This document shows, in pieces, positions 11,174 through 21,032 of a stretch of 64,000 nucleotides of DNA. The notes beneath the pieces were generated by a model. It ran no database searches. It was not told where the DNA came from and saw nothing but the letters and a program-made list of their open reading frames with translations. This stretch comes from Blasia pusilla. Its lineage: Eukaryota > Marchantiophyta > Marchantiopsida > Blasiales. The stretch spans positions 30,876,001 through 30,940,000 of the forward strand of contig CM114273.1 of the NCBI GenBank assembly GCA_050084515.1, written 5' to 3'. Both the position numbers and the translations under genes were made by a program. Position 1 is the first letter of the stretch; each line of letters starts with the position of its first letter.

Positions 11174-11961
11174 GAGCAGGCCATTCGGAACTACAATTCC
11201 AATCGAGGATGGAGGACGCCTTCTACGACCAAAATTGGATCTTAGGTTCCAATTGGACAATCAGAACTTAGGTTCTGTTTCGATATTTTTTTCTAACCTA
11301 TTGGGATCTGTGGAGCCAATTCATGGCCATTCGGGACTACAGTTCCAATCGAGGATGGGGATTTCCCATTATTGGACGCCTTCTATAGTTGGAATTGGAT
11401 CTTAAGATCCACTTGGACTTAGACCAAGTATGGATCCAAATGATGTTCAACGAGCATGGCAGTTTGGGACAAAATCATATCTTAGGTTCTGATCTTATAG
11501 TTTTTTTAGACATAGGGATGTTAGGAGCAAGCCATTCAGAACTACAGCTCCAATCGAGGATAGGGATTTCCCTTTACCAGACGCCTTCTACGGCCGGAAT
11601 TGGATCTTAGGATCCAATTGGACTTAGACTAAGTTTGGCTCCAAATGACGTTCAGCGGGCGCGACTGTTTGGGATATGATTAGAACTTAGGTTTCGATTC
11701 TACGTTTTCTGAACACATAGAGATCTAAGGAGCATGACATTTGGAACAACAATTCCAATCAAGGATAGAGATTTCCCTCTACCAGACGACTTCTGCAGCT
11801 GGAATGGGATCTTAGGATCCAATTGGACTTAGATTAAGTATGGCTCCAAATGACGTTTAGCGTGCATGGAAATTTGGGACAGAATCAGAACATAGGTTCC
11901 GACTCTACATTTGTTTCCACCGTAGGGATCTTAGGAGCAAGCTTTTTAGAACTACAGTTTC
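11174..11961. repeat. Palindrome-bearing ~205-bp satellite, right part
   Basis: Boxes of the GGAACTACAGTTCC type occur at 11187, 11333, 11538, 11743 and 11948 (spacings 146, then 205, 205, 205), each full unit again with the GGATCTTAGGATCC inverted repeat. The array decays after about 11960; one isolated diverged box is seen near 12093 (GGAACTCAGGTTCC). Confidence 0.9.
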
Positions 11962-12430
11962 AATCGATCCTGAGGATGGCAATGTTGAGGATGCAAGCTC
12001 TACAAGAAGAAACTGTACACACATGTCATATAACAAATCCATCGCACGATTATTAGATGATAGTAAATATGCTCATTGAATATATCAGATTTGGAACTCA
12101 GGTTCCGATTCGAGATGATTCAAAAAAATCCACGACAATCACATGGCTTCACAATCTTTAACTTCCACTTTCTGCAATATGTTCTAGTTCCCCCAATCTT
12201 AGCTTCCATTCTCTGCAATGCGTTACAATTCCTGCTCTACATATCTATAAATATCTAGTACCAAAGAATTAACAACTCCACACAATACATTTCCAATCAG
12301 AGGAGAGTCTCATCCGTTGCTATATCTGTGACATCAACTGGCTCAAACTTGGACAACATACTTCCTTCAATATGCTACATTTCACGTTCTATTTACAAAT
12401 GTACCCACTGGCATCAATATACAATATCAT
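11962..12430. other. No gene recognised
   Basis: Only weak satellite traces near 12090. No coding evidence on either strand. Confidence 0.5.
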
Positions 12431-14240
12431 TTCAGCTACCTATTACCCTCGGTGAGGTCTCTTATTGCTCAATCGCAAGAGGGTCTCATCTGTGGCAAGG
12501 TCAGAAATCTCCTCTTGAACCTGACAGACATACTTATTAAGTCTATCAACGAAGTCACTCCAACTAAACCTTCCCTCCCTCAGAGTCAAAAAAATCCTCG
12601 TAAAATCAATTTGGAGACCTTGCTTGAGGGTTTGGTAGATAGCTTGGAACTTATCGTAATTCTTCTTCTAACACTCCTCGTCTAAACTGCGCAGGTCTAC
12701 ATCCAAATCTTTAGCCTTTGCGATGATGAAGCTGGAAAAATGTTGCTTCAACTCTCATCAAGGAAAAAACATGCAACTTCTTGCCCGGTCACGAGCAAGC
12801 AATGTTCAAGTGGTTGTTGGAGATCCTTCCCTTTGATGGAATAGTTGAATATGTTATCCAGCATAGCAAACTCCTTGGAGTCGAAGAAGATTTGGTATGC
12901 CTTCTTACATTCCCGGTCCAGACGGGAACCTACGGTATCTAAAATGGTGATCGACTTGGTTGCAACCCTTAGCACAATGTGATGCATACGTAGGGTGATG
13001 ATAAACACCTTGAAGGTTCCCTCGTATTGCACCACTTCATTCCACCTAGTGTCCATGCTCTCATCTGACATGGCACCATAAGGGAAAACTTCATAAATAT
13101 AAGGGAGGGAGACATAACCCACAAAGCTCATATTGGTATCGATGTAGACACCGAATGACGGTCCATCCCTTTAACTCCACCTTGTTACGGCCTCCAAGTC
13201 TAAGAAGCCACTTTTATAAACGATGGCCTTGAAACTAGATTGGTTCTCCCACTTCGCGTACAAGTGAGCCCCCAACTTCACGATGTTGTCAAGAACTCAA
13301 GCCAGGAGTTGTTTCTCCCTTGGATACTCCAAACACTACCTGGAAGTAATGAAGATATTGATATTGCATACCAACCTCAGAGCTTCCACTGAATTTTGAT
13401 CCACGTTGCCGAAGATGACTTGTGCAGCAATCTCCACTCTTGGATATTCCTTGCATACTGTCCAAGTCAGTTGTCCAAGTACATTCTCGAATTAGACCGA
13501 GGCCTTTAGCTTTTCCTGGATTGCATGGAGAAGATGTTTACCATTACCGCCAGTAGAATGTGGCTTTGGAAAACCAATCCGTCTAGTACTAATAAAATAA
13601 CTAACACTCATCCCATCTAGGAAACTCTCTTTCATGATCAGAAGGTAAGAGAGAATAGTATCGGCCTCATAATAAATTTTTTCGTCTTGGGGGCCTGGAG
13701 GTGTATTAAATTTTGGAAGGGCTATAATGCTATTTTGATCATTCAAAAGGAGGGAATTGATCCCAATGTCCACCAAGACTGTATTCTTTGGGAAGGAGAA
13801 GTTTCTAAACTCTCTAATAGCATAAAAGAACCGTAGATCTTTCACATACTTTGAAAGATCCTTGGTCCCCTTTCAAACAGAGCAATCTCACACAGACCAA
13901 AAAAATTTGGCCTTCTTGACAAAAGATTCAAACAAATAGCAAGAATCTGCTAGCCTCTCAAGCATTTCAAGTGCATCTTCCCTATTCATTGTGGTCCAAA
14001 TCCCATAATCATATTCTCTCTCTATCATGCCAATTAGTATTCTGACGTAGGGAAGGAAAAATACAAACCGTCCATCTCCCAACATGAAGGCATTATTTTC
14101 CCTTAGACCAAGCTAGGGGATACGGTTTGCTAACCCTGTCCATAATTCGGAAAATAATTCCTTCGATTTCGAGGATAAGAAGAGGCCTAAGGGATTTCAC
14201 CTATCCACCAACCAAGGCAAGATATTAGCCTCTCAAAGAG
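12430..14240 (-). pseudogene. Unrecognised protein-coding pseudogene (~600 codons)
   Basis: One minus-strand frame runs coherently from about 14230 to 12775 with normal protein composition and is interrupted by about eight stop codons (for example near 14114, 13886, 13874, 13492, 13320 and 13170). After one frameshift in a T-rich run near 12775 it continues to about 12430 as a helical, charged segment (ELKQHF...KDLDVDLRSLDEE...). Recognisable stretches include FFLPYVRILIGMIEREYDYG, DTILSYLLIMKES and ITILDTVGSRLDRECKKAY. I do not recognise the family. Every stop checked is one that a C-to-T change in CGA, CAA or CAG would create. It could be a decayed host gene or cargo of a transposon. Confidence 0.6.
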
Positions 14241-14702
14241 GGAATTAGAACTATAGTTCCATCATGCAATATTCATTCATTGAACTATCACAGTACCAAT
14301 CCTTATCTTTTTGCCTGAAGGTCGGTGTCCAACATTTTGACTCGCAGCAGGTTCCTTTGGTTCATAGTAGTGTTGGTTTTCACCAGGCTGCGCGAAACAT
14401 TTCACTATTAGGAACGATCACGAATTTACATGTGTAAGATTGGTTAAGACTGATTCATAGTGGGTAGATGTTTACATTACCTTCCTACAGTAAGAGGGCA
14501 AATCAAATTGTACAATGAACCCCCACGGAGTCTCGAGGTGGCCATTGGATATATACTGTCATGAGAAAACTATCTTTTCACGATGATGCCTTCCATTTCG
14601 GCACCTTCACAAAATGCCCTATACTATCGTGGTGGTTCTCATTTCCAACCGCATCAAAAAATAAAATTTGTTACTAATGTCCAAATCCAACCAATATCTT
14701 GT
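14241..14702. other. No gene recognised
   Basis: A single satellite-like palindrome (AGAACTATAGTTCC) is near 14247-14260. Otherwise nothing supportable. Confidence 0.45.
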
Positions 14703-15490
14703 TGACTCGTCAAAATAGTTATCATACGCATACACATCGTTACATAACATACATCGCTGTCATCGAACACACACACAAACACGCATGATCCCATGCTAAC
14801 TCATGGCATCCAAAAAATGAGACAAAAAGTACCAAAATATCTCCAATAAAATAAGATCCAATCTCTCACAATACCATAGTTCTCACATGTGTGCACTTTC
14901 ACATGTCTCTCTCAATGTCAAACCAAATCCACTCTCCTAATGAGAGGCTTGGATTACACTCACAAGGCAAGGGACCATAGTTCAACCGCCTCGTGCCAAG
15001 AGGTTCAACAAAGAGAGAATGAGCTCTCAAGCTTTCTCTCCTTGAGGTATACCCCTCCCCTCTCCCAAGCTCTCTCCATGGTAATCTATCCTCCCAAGTC
15101 ACCTCCTTGGCTCTTGACCTGATCTAGGAGGTCAAGGGCCACTTACTAGAAATAGAAAGTTGACCAGATATTTAAAATAGTACTTACCTAAAATAGTACG
15201 TTTTTCAATATGGCTCCAAATGAGCGGAAATGAAGGGGAAACCTGCTCTCTCAGGTTTCTCGGGGCCACAGCAGGTCGTCCTTGACCTCTTAAGGTTGTC
15301 CTCTAGTATCCTCGAAGGCGCTCTACTAGATCTCGCCGATCTATTCTAAAAGACGTGACAGCTATCGTACGCATACACATTGCTATGAAACATACATCGT
15401 TAACCGAACACACACACAAACACGGACGATCCCATACTAACTCATGGCATCCAAACAACGAGACAATAAGTACCAAAATATCTCCAATCG
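14703..15490 (-). repeat. LTR-like relic B1: module-body-module
   Basis: A ~145-bp module (about 14703-14848) is followed by a ~510-bp body (about 14849-15357) and a second copy of the module (about 15351-15490). The modules share strings such as AACTCATGGCATCCAAA, AAGTACCAAAATATCTCCAAT and CGCATACACAT. The body recurs at 18885-19397 and, more diverged, at 36536-36960, in both cases without clear modules. Just right of the second module is CGTCCCCCTAACTAG, on the minus strand a polypurine tract like the one beside LTR A at 20951. The orientation is therefore taken as minus, by analogy with LTR A. Confidence 0.65.
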
Positions 15491-15620
15491 TCCCCCTAAC
15501 TAGTGGTTAGGTCCCTCTAACTCCAGATAGCGATCTATCCCTATCTACCATGACATACATCTCTCAGACGCTAAGATCAAGAAGGTCGGATGCTCATGCG
15601 GCCCCATTATTAGTCGCCTT
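15491..15620 (-). other. Internal 3'-end fragment related to the PHD gypsy element
   Basis: After the polypyrimidine run, the string CTAACTCCAGATAG and the spacing of ...TCT..CC..GACAT resemble 20966-21060 of the minus-strand gypsy element. This suggests the truncated 3' end of a related element. No ORF is preserved. Confidence 0.4.
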
Positions 15621-15699
15621 CTTGTCATCCATGTCATATACACAAGTTGGAATGTGTTGATTCTCCAATTTTCTTTTTTCCTGCTTAGTAATTTCCTCG

Positions 15700-16330
15700 T
15701 CGGTCTTCCTCCTTTTTCAAGGGGATGGGCCCTTTTTGTTCTTCTTGAGTGCGTTTTTTTTCCTCTTCTCTATTTTTTTATTTATTTATGATCCTTGTCC
15801 GTCCTCCCCCTCTTTCAAGACGATGGGCCCTTTTTTTTCCTCATGGGTGTATTTTTGTTTTTTTCCCTCTTTGTTTTGATTTTTGGTACTTCTTCTCTCT
15901 CTTCCCCCCCCTCTCCCCCTCCATTTTTTTTATAAAATTTTGATCCTCATACGTCTCCCCCCTCTTTCAAGCCAATGGGCCCTTTTTGTTCTTCCTAGGT
16001 GCGTTTTTATTTTTTCCCTCTCTATTTTTTGATTTTTTATCCTCTCTCTTTCAAGCCAATGGGCCCTTTTTGTTCCTCCAAGGCGCGTTTTATTTTTGTT
16101 TTATTCTTTTCCCATCTTTGTTTTGATTTTTGTACTTCTTCTCTTTTCTTTTTTTTTTCATTTATTCTAACTCTCTGAGACGAGCATACTTATTCCCTCT
16201 CCTTTTTTTTCTTTGGTTGGTCCCCTATTACGCATCGAGGACTCCTTATGGATCAAATGACGATTATTCTTCATTTCTCTTGGATTATTTTTCTTGGTTG
16301 CCCCGGTTTTAGTATTGGACTCCCTGACGA
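15700..16330. repeat. Pyrimidine-rich degenerate tandem repeat
   Basis: Strongly C/T-rich on the plus strand. Four units share CTTTCAAG..(A/G)ATGGGCCC followed by a T run, with GGGCCC at 15727, 15825, 15977 and 16061 (spacings 98, 152, 84). ORFs here (such as 15749-15943) are compositional only. Confidence 0.75.
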
Positions 16331-16691
16331 TGAGCATTCTTCTTTTTCCCCTTGTCCTTGCTTCTTGTCTAGTTGTGAACTCCCCCCATCCCCTTGTAGT
16401 ACCACACTACTTGGATCAATGAAGCGCATTCTTCTTTTTTCTCTTCCTCTGTCGGAAAAATTTGGTCATCGTTCGATGGGCCTCCCTTTTAGCATCGGAC
16501 TCCTTGCGGCCCCATTGTGTCGTGGATCGAATGGACCTTTCTTTGCATTGTTTGTTTCTTCCTCCATTCCAAGAGGGGCAAGATGAAATAAGTTGGAGAA
16601 GCCGCAGGATGCAAGTGAGAATGTGTGGGGGGAGAGCCACGGCGACCATAAGCCGCGGCGAGGGGAAAGAAATGGAGAAGTGGGTGGAGTG

Positions 16692-16870
16692 CGGCGAGAG
16701 GATTCCGGGGCATCGCCAAACGCGGGTGCGGCTGGGGCGCGGCGAGAGGATTCGGGGGCATCACGAAACGCGGGTGTGGCTGGGGCGCGGCAAGAGGATT
16801 CCGGGGCATCGCAAAATGCGGTTGCGGTGAGAGGATTCCGGGGCGTCGCAAAGCGTTGGTGCAGTTGGGG
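16692..16870. repeat. 48-bp GC-rich minisatellite
   Basis: Units beginning GAGAGGATTC(C/G)GGGGCATC start at 16696, 16744, 16792 and (shortened) 16829. Because 48 is a multiple of 3, long ORFs appear in several frames and on both strands, for example a 16-residue repeat with (R/Q)EDSGAS. This does not support a real gene. Confidence 0.85.
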
Positions 16871-16955
16871 CACGGAGGAAGCAGCATGCACTGTTCATCG
16901 CTTGGGGGCGCAAGTAGGCAGGCCGCATCAAGGGCCGCGCAAGGTCAAGAGTTAA

Positions 16956-17798
16956 GATTTGGCGGGGCGGCGTGTGACCCGAGGGGCTAGGGAAGGGTCA
17001 GGCAAGGCCTTGAGGGGATAGGGTTGAGGGCTAGAATGAGCGGCCCGGGCGGCTGGAGGCACGAGTTTGAGATCCCCAGAAGTACTAGTTAGGCGAGCGT
17101 GCTCCCCTCGAATCAGAGGTCAATGGAACGGCGAGGCTAATCTGCATTGCGGCTCCCACAGGGGCCGCGCTATGGGAGGAGCGCCATTCGCCAAGTACGT
17201 GGTGGGAGACGCCAGCGAACGGCCCGGGGTCTGGAGCACTCCATTTCTTGGTGCGACCAGGCTCTCTTGGGATGTCACGTCTCAACGCAGAGGAGAGGGC
17301 ATGGCGACTATGGTTGGCTTGCCCCGCCGATTGGTGGGGCCTTGTTGTGAGATGGGAAGAAGCCGAAGAGCGGTCGGGGCAAGCAAAAGGAAGGCGGCGC
17401 GAGCCACTGGCCCTCCTTCCTTCTTCCCTTGGTTTCCATTAGGATCTGTCATGGGCCGCAAGCCCTCGACTCGCCGAGGGAGAGTCGAAACAATGAGCAA
17501 TCCACGCCTGACCGTGGGTGCACCTTGATCCGGCCTAGGCATCCTCCCTACCACATGGAGGAGACGGGGGAGAAGAGGGGCGCGGCCGTAGAAGGGCAGA
17601 AGGAGATCCGACTAACTTCCCAAGGTTGTGGAACATGAAAGAAAAAACTCGGAAGGTCTCTGTTCCCGCCCGCAAGGGCGAGACGAGGCCTCGTAGGGAC
17701 GGGCACGCGCGATGGCGCTGCTCGGCCGCCGGGACGAGAGGATAGCAACCATTCAAAATATGGGAGCATGGCCTAGAATAGATGAAGTTGCATAAGTT
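16956..17798. other. GC-rich non-coding stretch
   Basis: No supportable gene. At 17069-17089 the string GAGATCCCCAGAAGTACTAG matches the chromodomain element's LTR (about 3998-4018 and 10346-10366), suggesting a degraded relative of that LTR or a conserved regulatory box. Confidence 0.4.
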
Positions 17799-17839
17799 TT
17801 TGCAACCCGTGCTATCTATTCGATAGCACGGGCTGCAAA
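17799..17839. repeat. Short stem-loop
   Basis: TTTGCAACCCGTGCTATC (17799-17816) pairs with GATAGCACGGGCTGCAAA (17822-17839) with one mismatch and a 5-nt loop. It lies about 35 bp upstream of a gypsy RT fragment. Confidence 0.75.
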
Positions 17840-17873
17840 TTAGCACTCAGGATATGATCAATTCCAATTATCT

Positions 17874-18230
17874 ATGGCAAGTAGAGATATTACCACTGTT
17901 CGCACTCCACTTGGGCTTGCAAGAATGTGCACATTACCTCAAGGAGCAACAAATTCTGTCGCTCATATGCAAAATGCAATGAATAAGATCTTGAGAGAGT
18001 TCATCCTTGAGAAAACTATTCCCTTTATAGATGATTTTTGTATAAAGGGATGTGCAATAGAAGATAGAATTGAGAGGGTTGTGAAAGATGGGTGTAGAAA
18101 GTTTGTGTCTGATCTATTCGTGATGTGGATATGATCCTAACGAGACTAGAAGAGATCAATCTTACTCTTTCTGGAGAAAAGTGTAGCCTTGGGGTTCCTC
18201 AGATTGTGGTAGTGGGTCATCTTACACCTA
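17874..18230 (+). pseudogene. Ty3/gypsy reverse transcriptase fragment
   Basis: TPLGLARMCTLPQGATNSVA (about 17905-17965) and IPFIDDFCIKG (about 18020-18055) match the gypsy RT fingers/palm pattern, where the FLDD-type motif is catalytic. After a frame change near 18125 the segment DMILTRLEEINLTLSGEKCS...VVGHL follows the palm-end pattern. Flanking gag, protease and integrase are absent. It represents a third gypsy lineage in the window, distinct from the chromodomain and PHD elements in its RT sequence. Confidence 0.75.
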
Positions 18231-18884
18231 AATTTGTCCCCTCAATCCTAGGCTCGACTATTTTGGTTTCTTACTTGTTTACCCCTCTTGCCAAAATTGC
18301 CCAAAATTGGGAGTTTTTCCCACTAATTCCCTAAATTCGAGGGTCAACATTCCCAAAGATAAAATTCTTACTTCAACTAAAATTTTTCCAATGCACAATG
18401 AAGTTGTGCACCGTTTCTTCTCCAATATGCACAACTTCTCGATCTACAACCTCATCAAATTGGTTTCTCCATTTGATCTCCCACCAAAAACTGAGCGGGA
18501 GAGGAGAGGCTTTTGCGTACTCGAGATTGTCGTGCAACCCAACGTCTCTTTCTCCTACGCAAAATTTGGCAGTGCTTTCGCGCTGAATTCTTCCAATAAA
18601 AATTGAAAACCTATCACAAAACAACCATCAAGCTACACGGTGGTCTCGAGAGCACCAACATGGAGCAATCTGCTCCCATACTCAATTCCTATCGAAAATT
18701 AATGAACGCTTTTGCCACTTTCCTGTACAAAAATCAACAAGAAAAACAGCAAACTCGCATGGCTCTTGCTTCGGTGAGCACTCCTATGAGCCATGAAGCG
18801 GGGAATATGGTCCCCCAACCTGCAACACACATCAAGCAACCAGCGAGTTCCCCCATGCAACTCTCTCATTCCTTTATTCTCTCT
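18231..18884. other. No gene recognised
   Basis: Short ORFs on both strands lack recognisable motifs. This may be internal sequence of the gypsy fragment to its left. Confidence 0.4.
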
Positions 18885-19397
18885 TTGTAAAATAAGATTC
18901 AATCTCTCTCAACACCATAGTTCTCAAATGTGTGGACTCTCACATGTCTCTCTCAATGTCAAACCAAAACCACTCTCTTAATGAGAGGCTTGGGTTACAC
19001 TCACAAGGCAAGGGACCATAGCTCCGCCGTCTTGTGCCAAGAGATTCAACAAAGAGAGAATGAGCTATCAAGCTCTCTCTCTCTTGGAGGTATACCCCCT
19101 TCCCTCTCCCAAGCTCTCTCCTCGGTAACCTATGCTCGAAGGTCATCTCCTTGGCTCTTGACTTGCTATAGCGAGTCAAGGGCCACTTCCCAAAGTGGAA
19201 AGTCAACTATACTCCAAATGAAAACTTTCACGAAATAGTAAGTTTCTCTACATGGCTCCAAATGAGCGGAAACGAAGGAGAAACGTGCTCTCGCAAGCTA
19301 CTCGTGGCCTCAGCAGTTCATCCTCAACCTCATGAGGCTGTCCTCTAGTATCCTCAAAGGCGCTCTACTAGATCTCGCCAATCTATCCCAACAATCG
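18885..19397 (-). repeat. LTR-like relic B2 (body only)
   Basis: Clearly similar (by eye well above 80%) to the body 14849-15357: shared strings include CACATGTCTCTCTCAATGTC, ACTCACAAGGCAAGGGACCA and AAGGCGCTCTACTAGATCTC. The ~145-bp modules that flank B1 are missing on both sides. Confidence 0.75.
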
Positions 19398-20185
19398 TGA
19401 TATCATCCATCTCTGTTGGAAGAGCTAGAATCGTGAACACCAATCCCGAGAGAATAGTCCACAGCATACCACTTGGTAAGGACTCCTTGTTCATGTCTTT
19501 AGAGGAAGTCTTTGGAAATTCAACCAGAAGTTACAATGGAGAACCTCTATCTGATTTCATTAGAGTGTTCATCACATGGCCTCGTAATGGAGTTATAACA
19601 ACTAATGCATGTGGTGGACATGATGATATGGAAGGAGGGCCTCATTGCCCCACAGAGTATTCAAAGAAAGTTTTCTTAAAAGATTCGAAGGGATCAGAGC
19701 TTCTTATTGGTTCACGGCGTGTTGCCAAAAGCTTTGATTCACATAAGATCCAACCTATGTCCTTCTTTGACGACCAATGGCAACTGTGGATGTGCGTAAT
19801 AATTGATGAGTCATACTATGAACCAACTACCCACCCGGATGGAAGAAGGCTACAAGATATGGTGGGAACATTTGCAAAATATCCAAGATATTTGATTACA
19901 GAAAAATACAATGATACCATGGATATTAGGAAGAGAAAGCACTCAGCCTGCAATACCTCTACCGACGTCCAAGTTACGGTTCCCATGATTGGTCGTGTAG
20001 AATCCTTATTTCTACCGGTGCTTCTTATAGAGAACGATAGATGTCTAAATATCGGAGAGGGAATTGTTCACTACGTCAATACAAATGACAAAGTTGGTGG
20101 TCAAAGACTGGGGAATCATCATGTTGGCATAGTCATTACCAACATCACGAGCCGTCTTACACGCCACAAGGTTCTTGAAAGGAAC
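19397..20185 (+). CDS. Orphan ORF, truncated by LTR A
   Basis: An uninterrupted frame of about 260 codons running from the right edge of LTR relic B2 to the left edge of LTR A, where it runs on into LTR sequence. The stretch from about 19660 to 19900 reads SKGSELLIGSRRVAKSFDSH, then about 20 residues, then LWMCVIIDESYYEPTTHPDG and RRLQDMVGTFAKYPRYLITE. The spacing resembles the DUF8039-type domain found in plant transposon-associated proteins, but this is a weak likeness. Both ends are cut, so the true start and stop are unknown. It is more likely a piece of a DNA transposon or retrogene than a free-standing gene. Intactness amid decayed neighbours is notable. Confidence 0.4.
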
Positions 20186-20189
20186 TTAG

Positions 20190-20950
20190 TCATATGTGTT
20201 GTGCGCATACATATCGCTGCACAACATACATCGCTGGTCACATCCACACCACACAACACCGATCTTCCCCACACACGGGTAGATCCACACATGTAGAGAA
20301 ATCAACTCATACATATACATGGAGATCACACAACAAAAAATAAAGAGTAGTAAAAACGGCACACCCGACCTAAAACTCCACTCCTCAATCTACATCGGCA
20401 TATCAAGCCTCAACCACCCTGCGCTATCAAGGAATCCGGATGCTAGCACCCTAGTCCTATCTCATACACATACAAGAGAGGTGCTCCAACGGCCCAACAT
20501 GAGAAAGATGGCTTGGGAAAGCCATCTTCCTCCCTATATAGGGTTGGGAAGAGCCAAAAGGCTCTTCCCCTAAAAATAGCTATCCTCTTGGTTACCTGCA
20601 CGCATAGGTTACCAGGGGTGGATGACCTGGTCAAAAAGTCACCCGATTGTGAAAGACCCCAACAAGAAAATTATCAAAAATAACATTCCTGACACAACGG
20701 ACCTATCCTCAACCTCATCCGACATTACGGGACAAAGTTACACTCAAGACAGTCCCCTGGCTTTTATGCCCTATCCACGATAGATCTCGGCATATTGGCT
20801 ACTCAGATGTGACAACTATCGTGCACATACATATCGCTACACAACATACATCGTTGGTCATATCCACACCACACAACACCAATCTTCCTCACACACAGGT
20901 AGATCCACACATGTACAGAAATCAACTCATACAGATACATGGAGATGACA
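20190..20950 (-). repeat. LTR A of the PHD gypsy element, 3' side
   Basis: Read on the minus strand: immediately after a polypurine tract comes TGTCATCTCC (20950), a ~135-bp module (20950-20811), a ~480-bp body starting TGTCACATCTGAGTAGCC (20817 to about 20336) and a second module copy (about 20335-20190). The body contains a TATATAG box near 20535-20545. It is the inverted counterpart of 30415-30896. Whether the element's LTR is body only, body plus one module or module-body-module cannot be settled from this copy. Confidence 0.7.
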
Positions 20951-20965
20951 CAACCGCCCCCCTAG
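20951..20965 (-). other. Polypurine tract
   Basis: Minus strand CTAGGGGGGCGGTTG directly precedes the TG at 20950 that starts LTR A. It primes plus-strand DNA synthesis in this element class. Confidence 0.7.
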
Positions 20966-21032
20966 CTAGCAGTTGGATCTCCTAACTCCAGATAGAAAAT
21001 ATCATATCTCCTTGACATGACCTACTACCCTA

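Noticed and set aside
15749-16586. Phe/Ser/Leu-rich ORFs suggesting membrane proteins
   Set aside because: Pure compositional effect of pyrimidine-rich tandem repeats.
16696-16870. Possible CRISPR-like array
   Set aside because: Units are contiguous without unique spacers, and the context is eukaryotic.
16462-16955. ORFs of 120-141 codons in four frames
   Set aside because: They result from the 48-bp (multiple of 3) GC-rich minisatellite; no frame is favoured.
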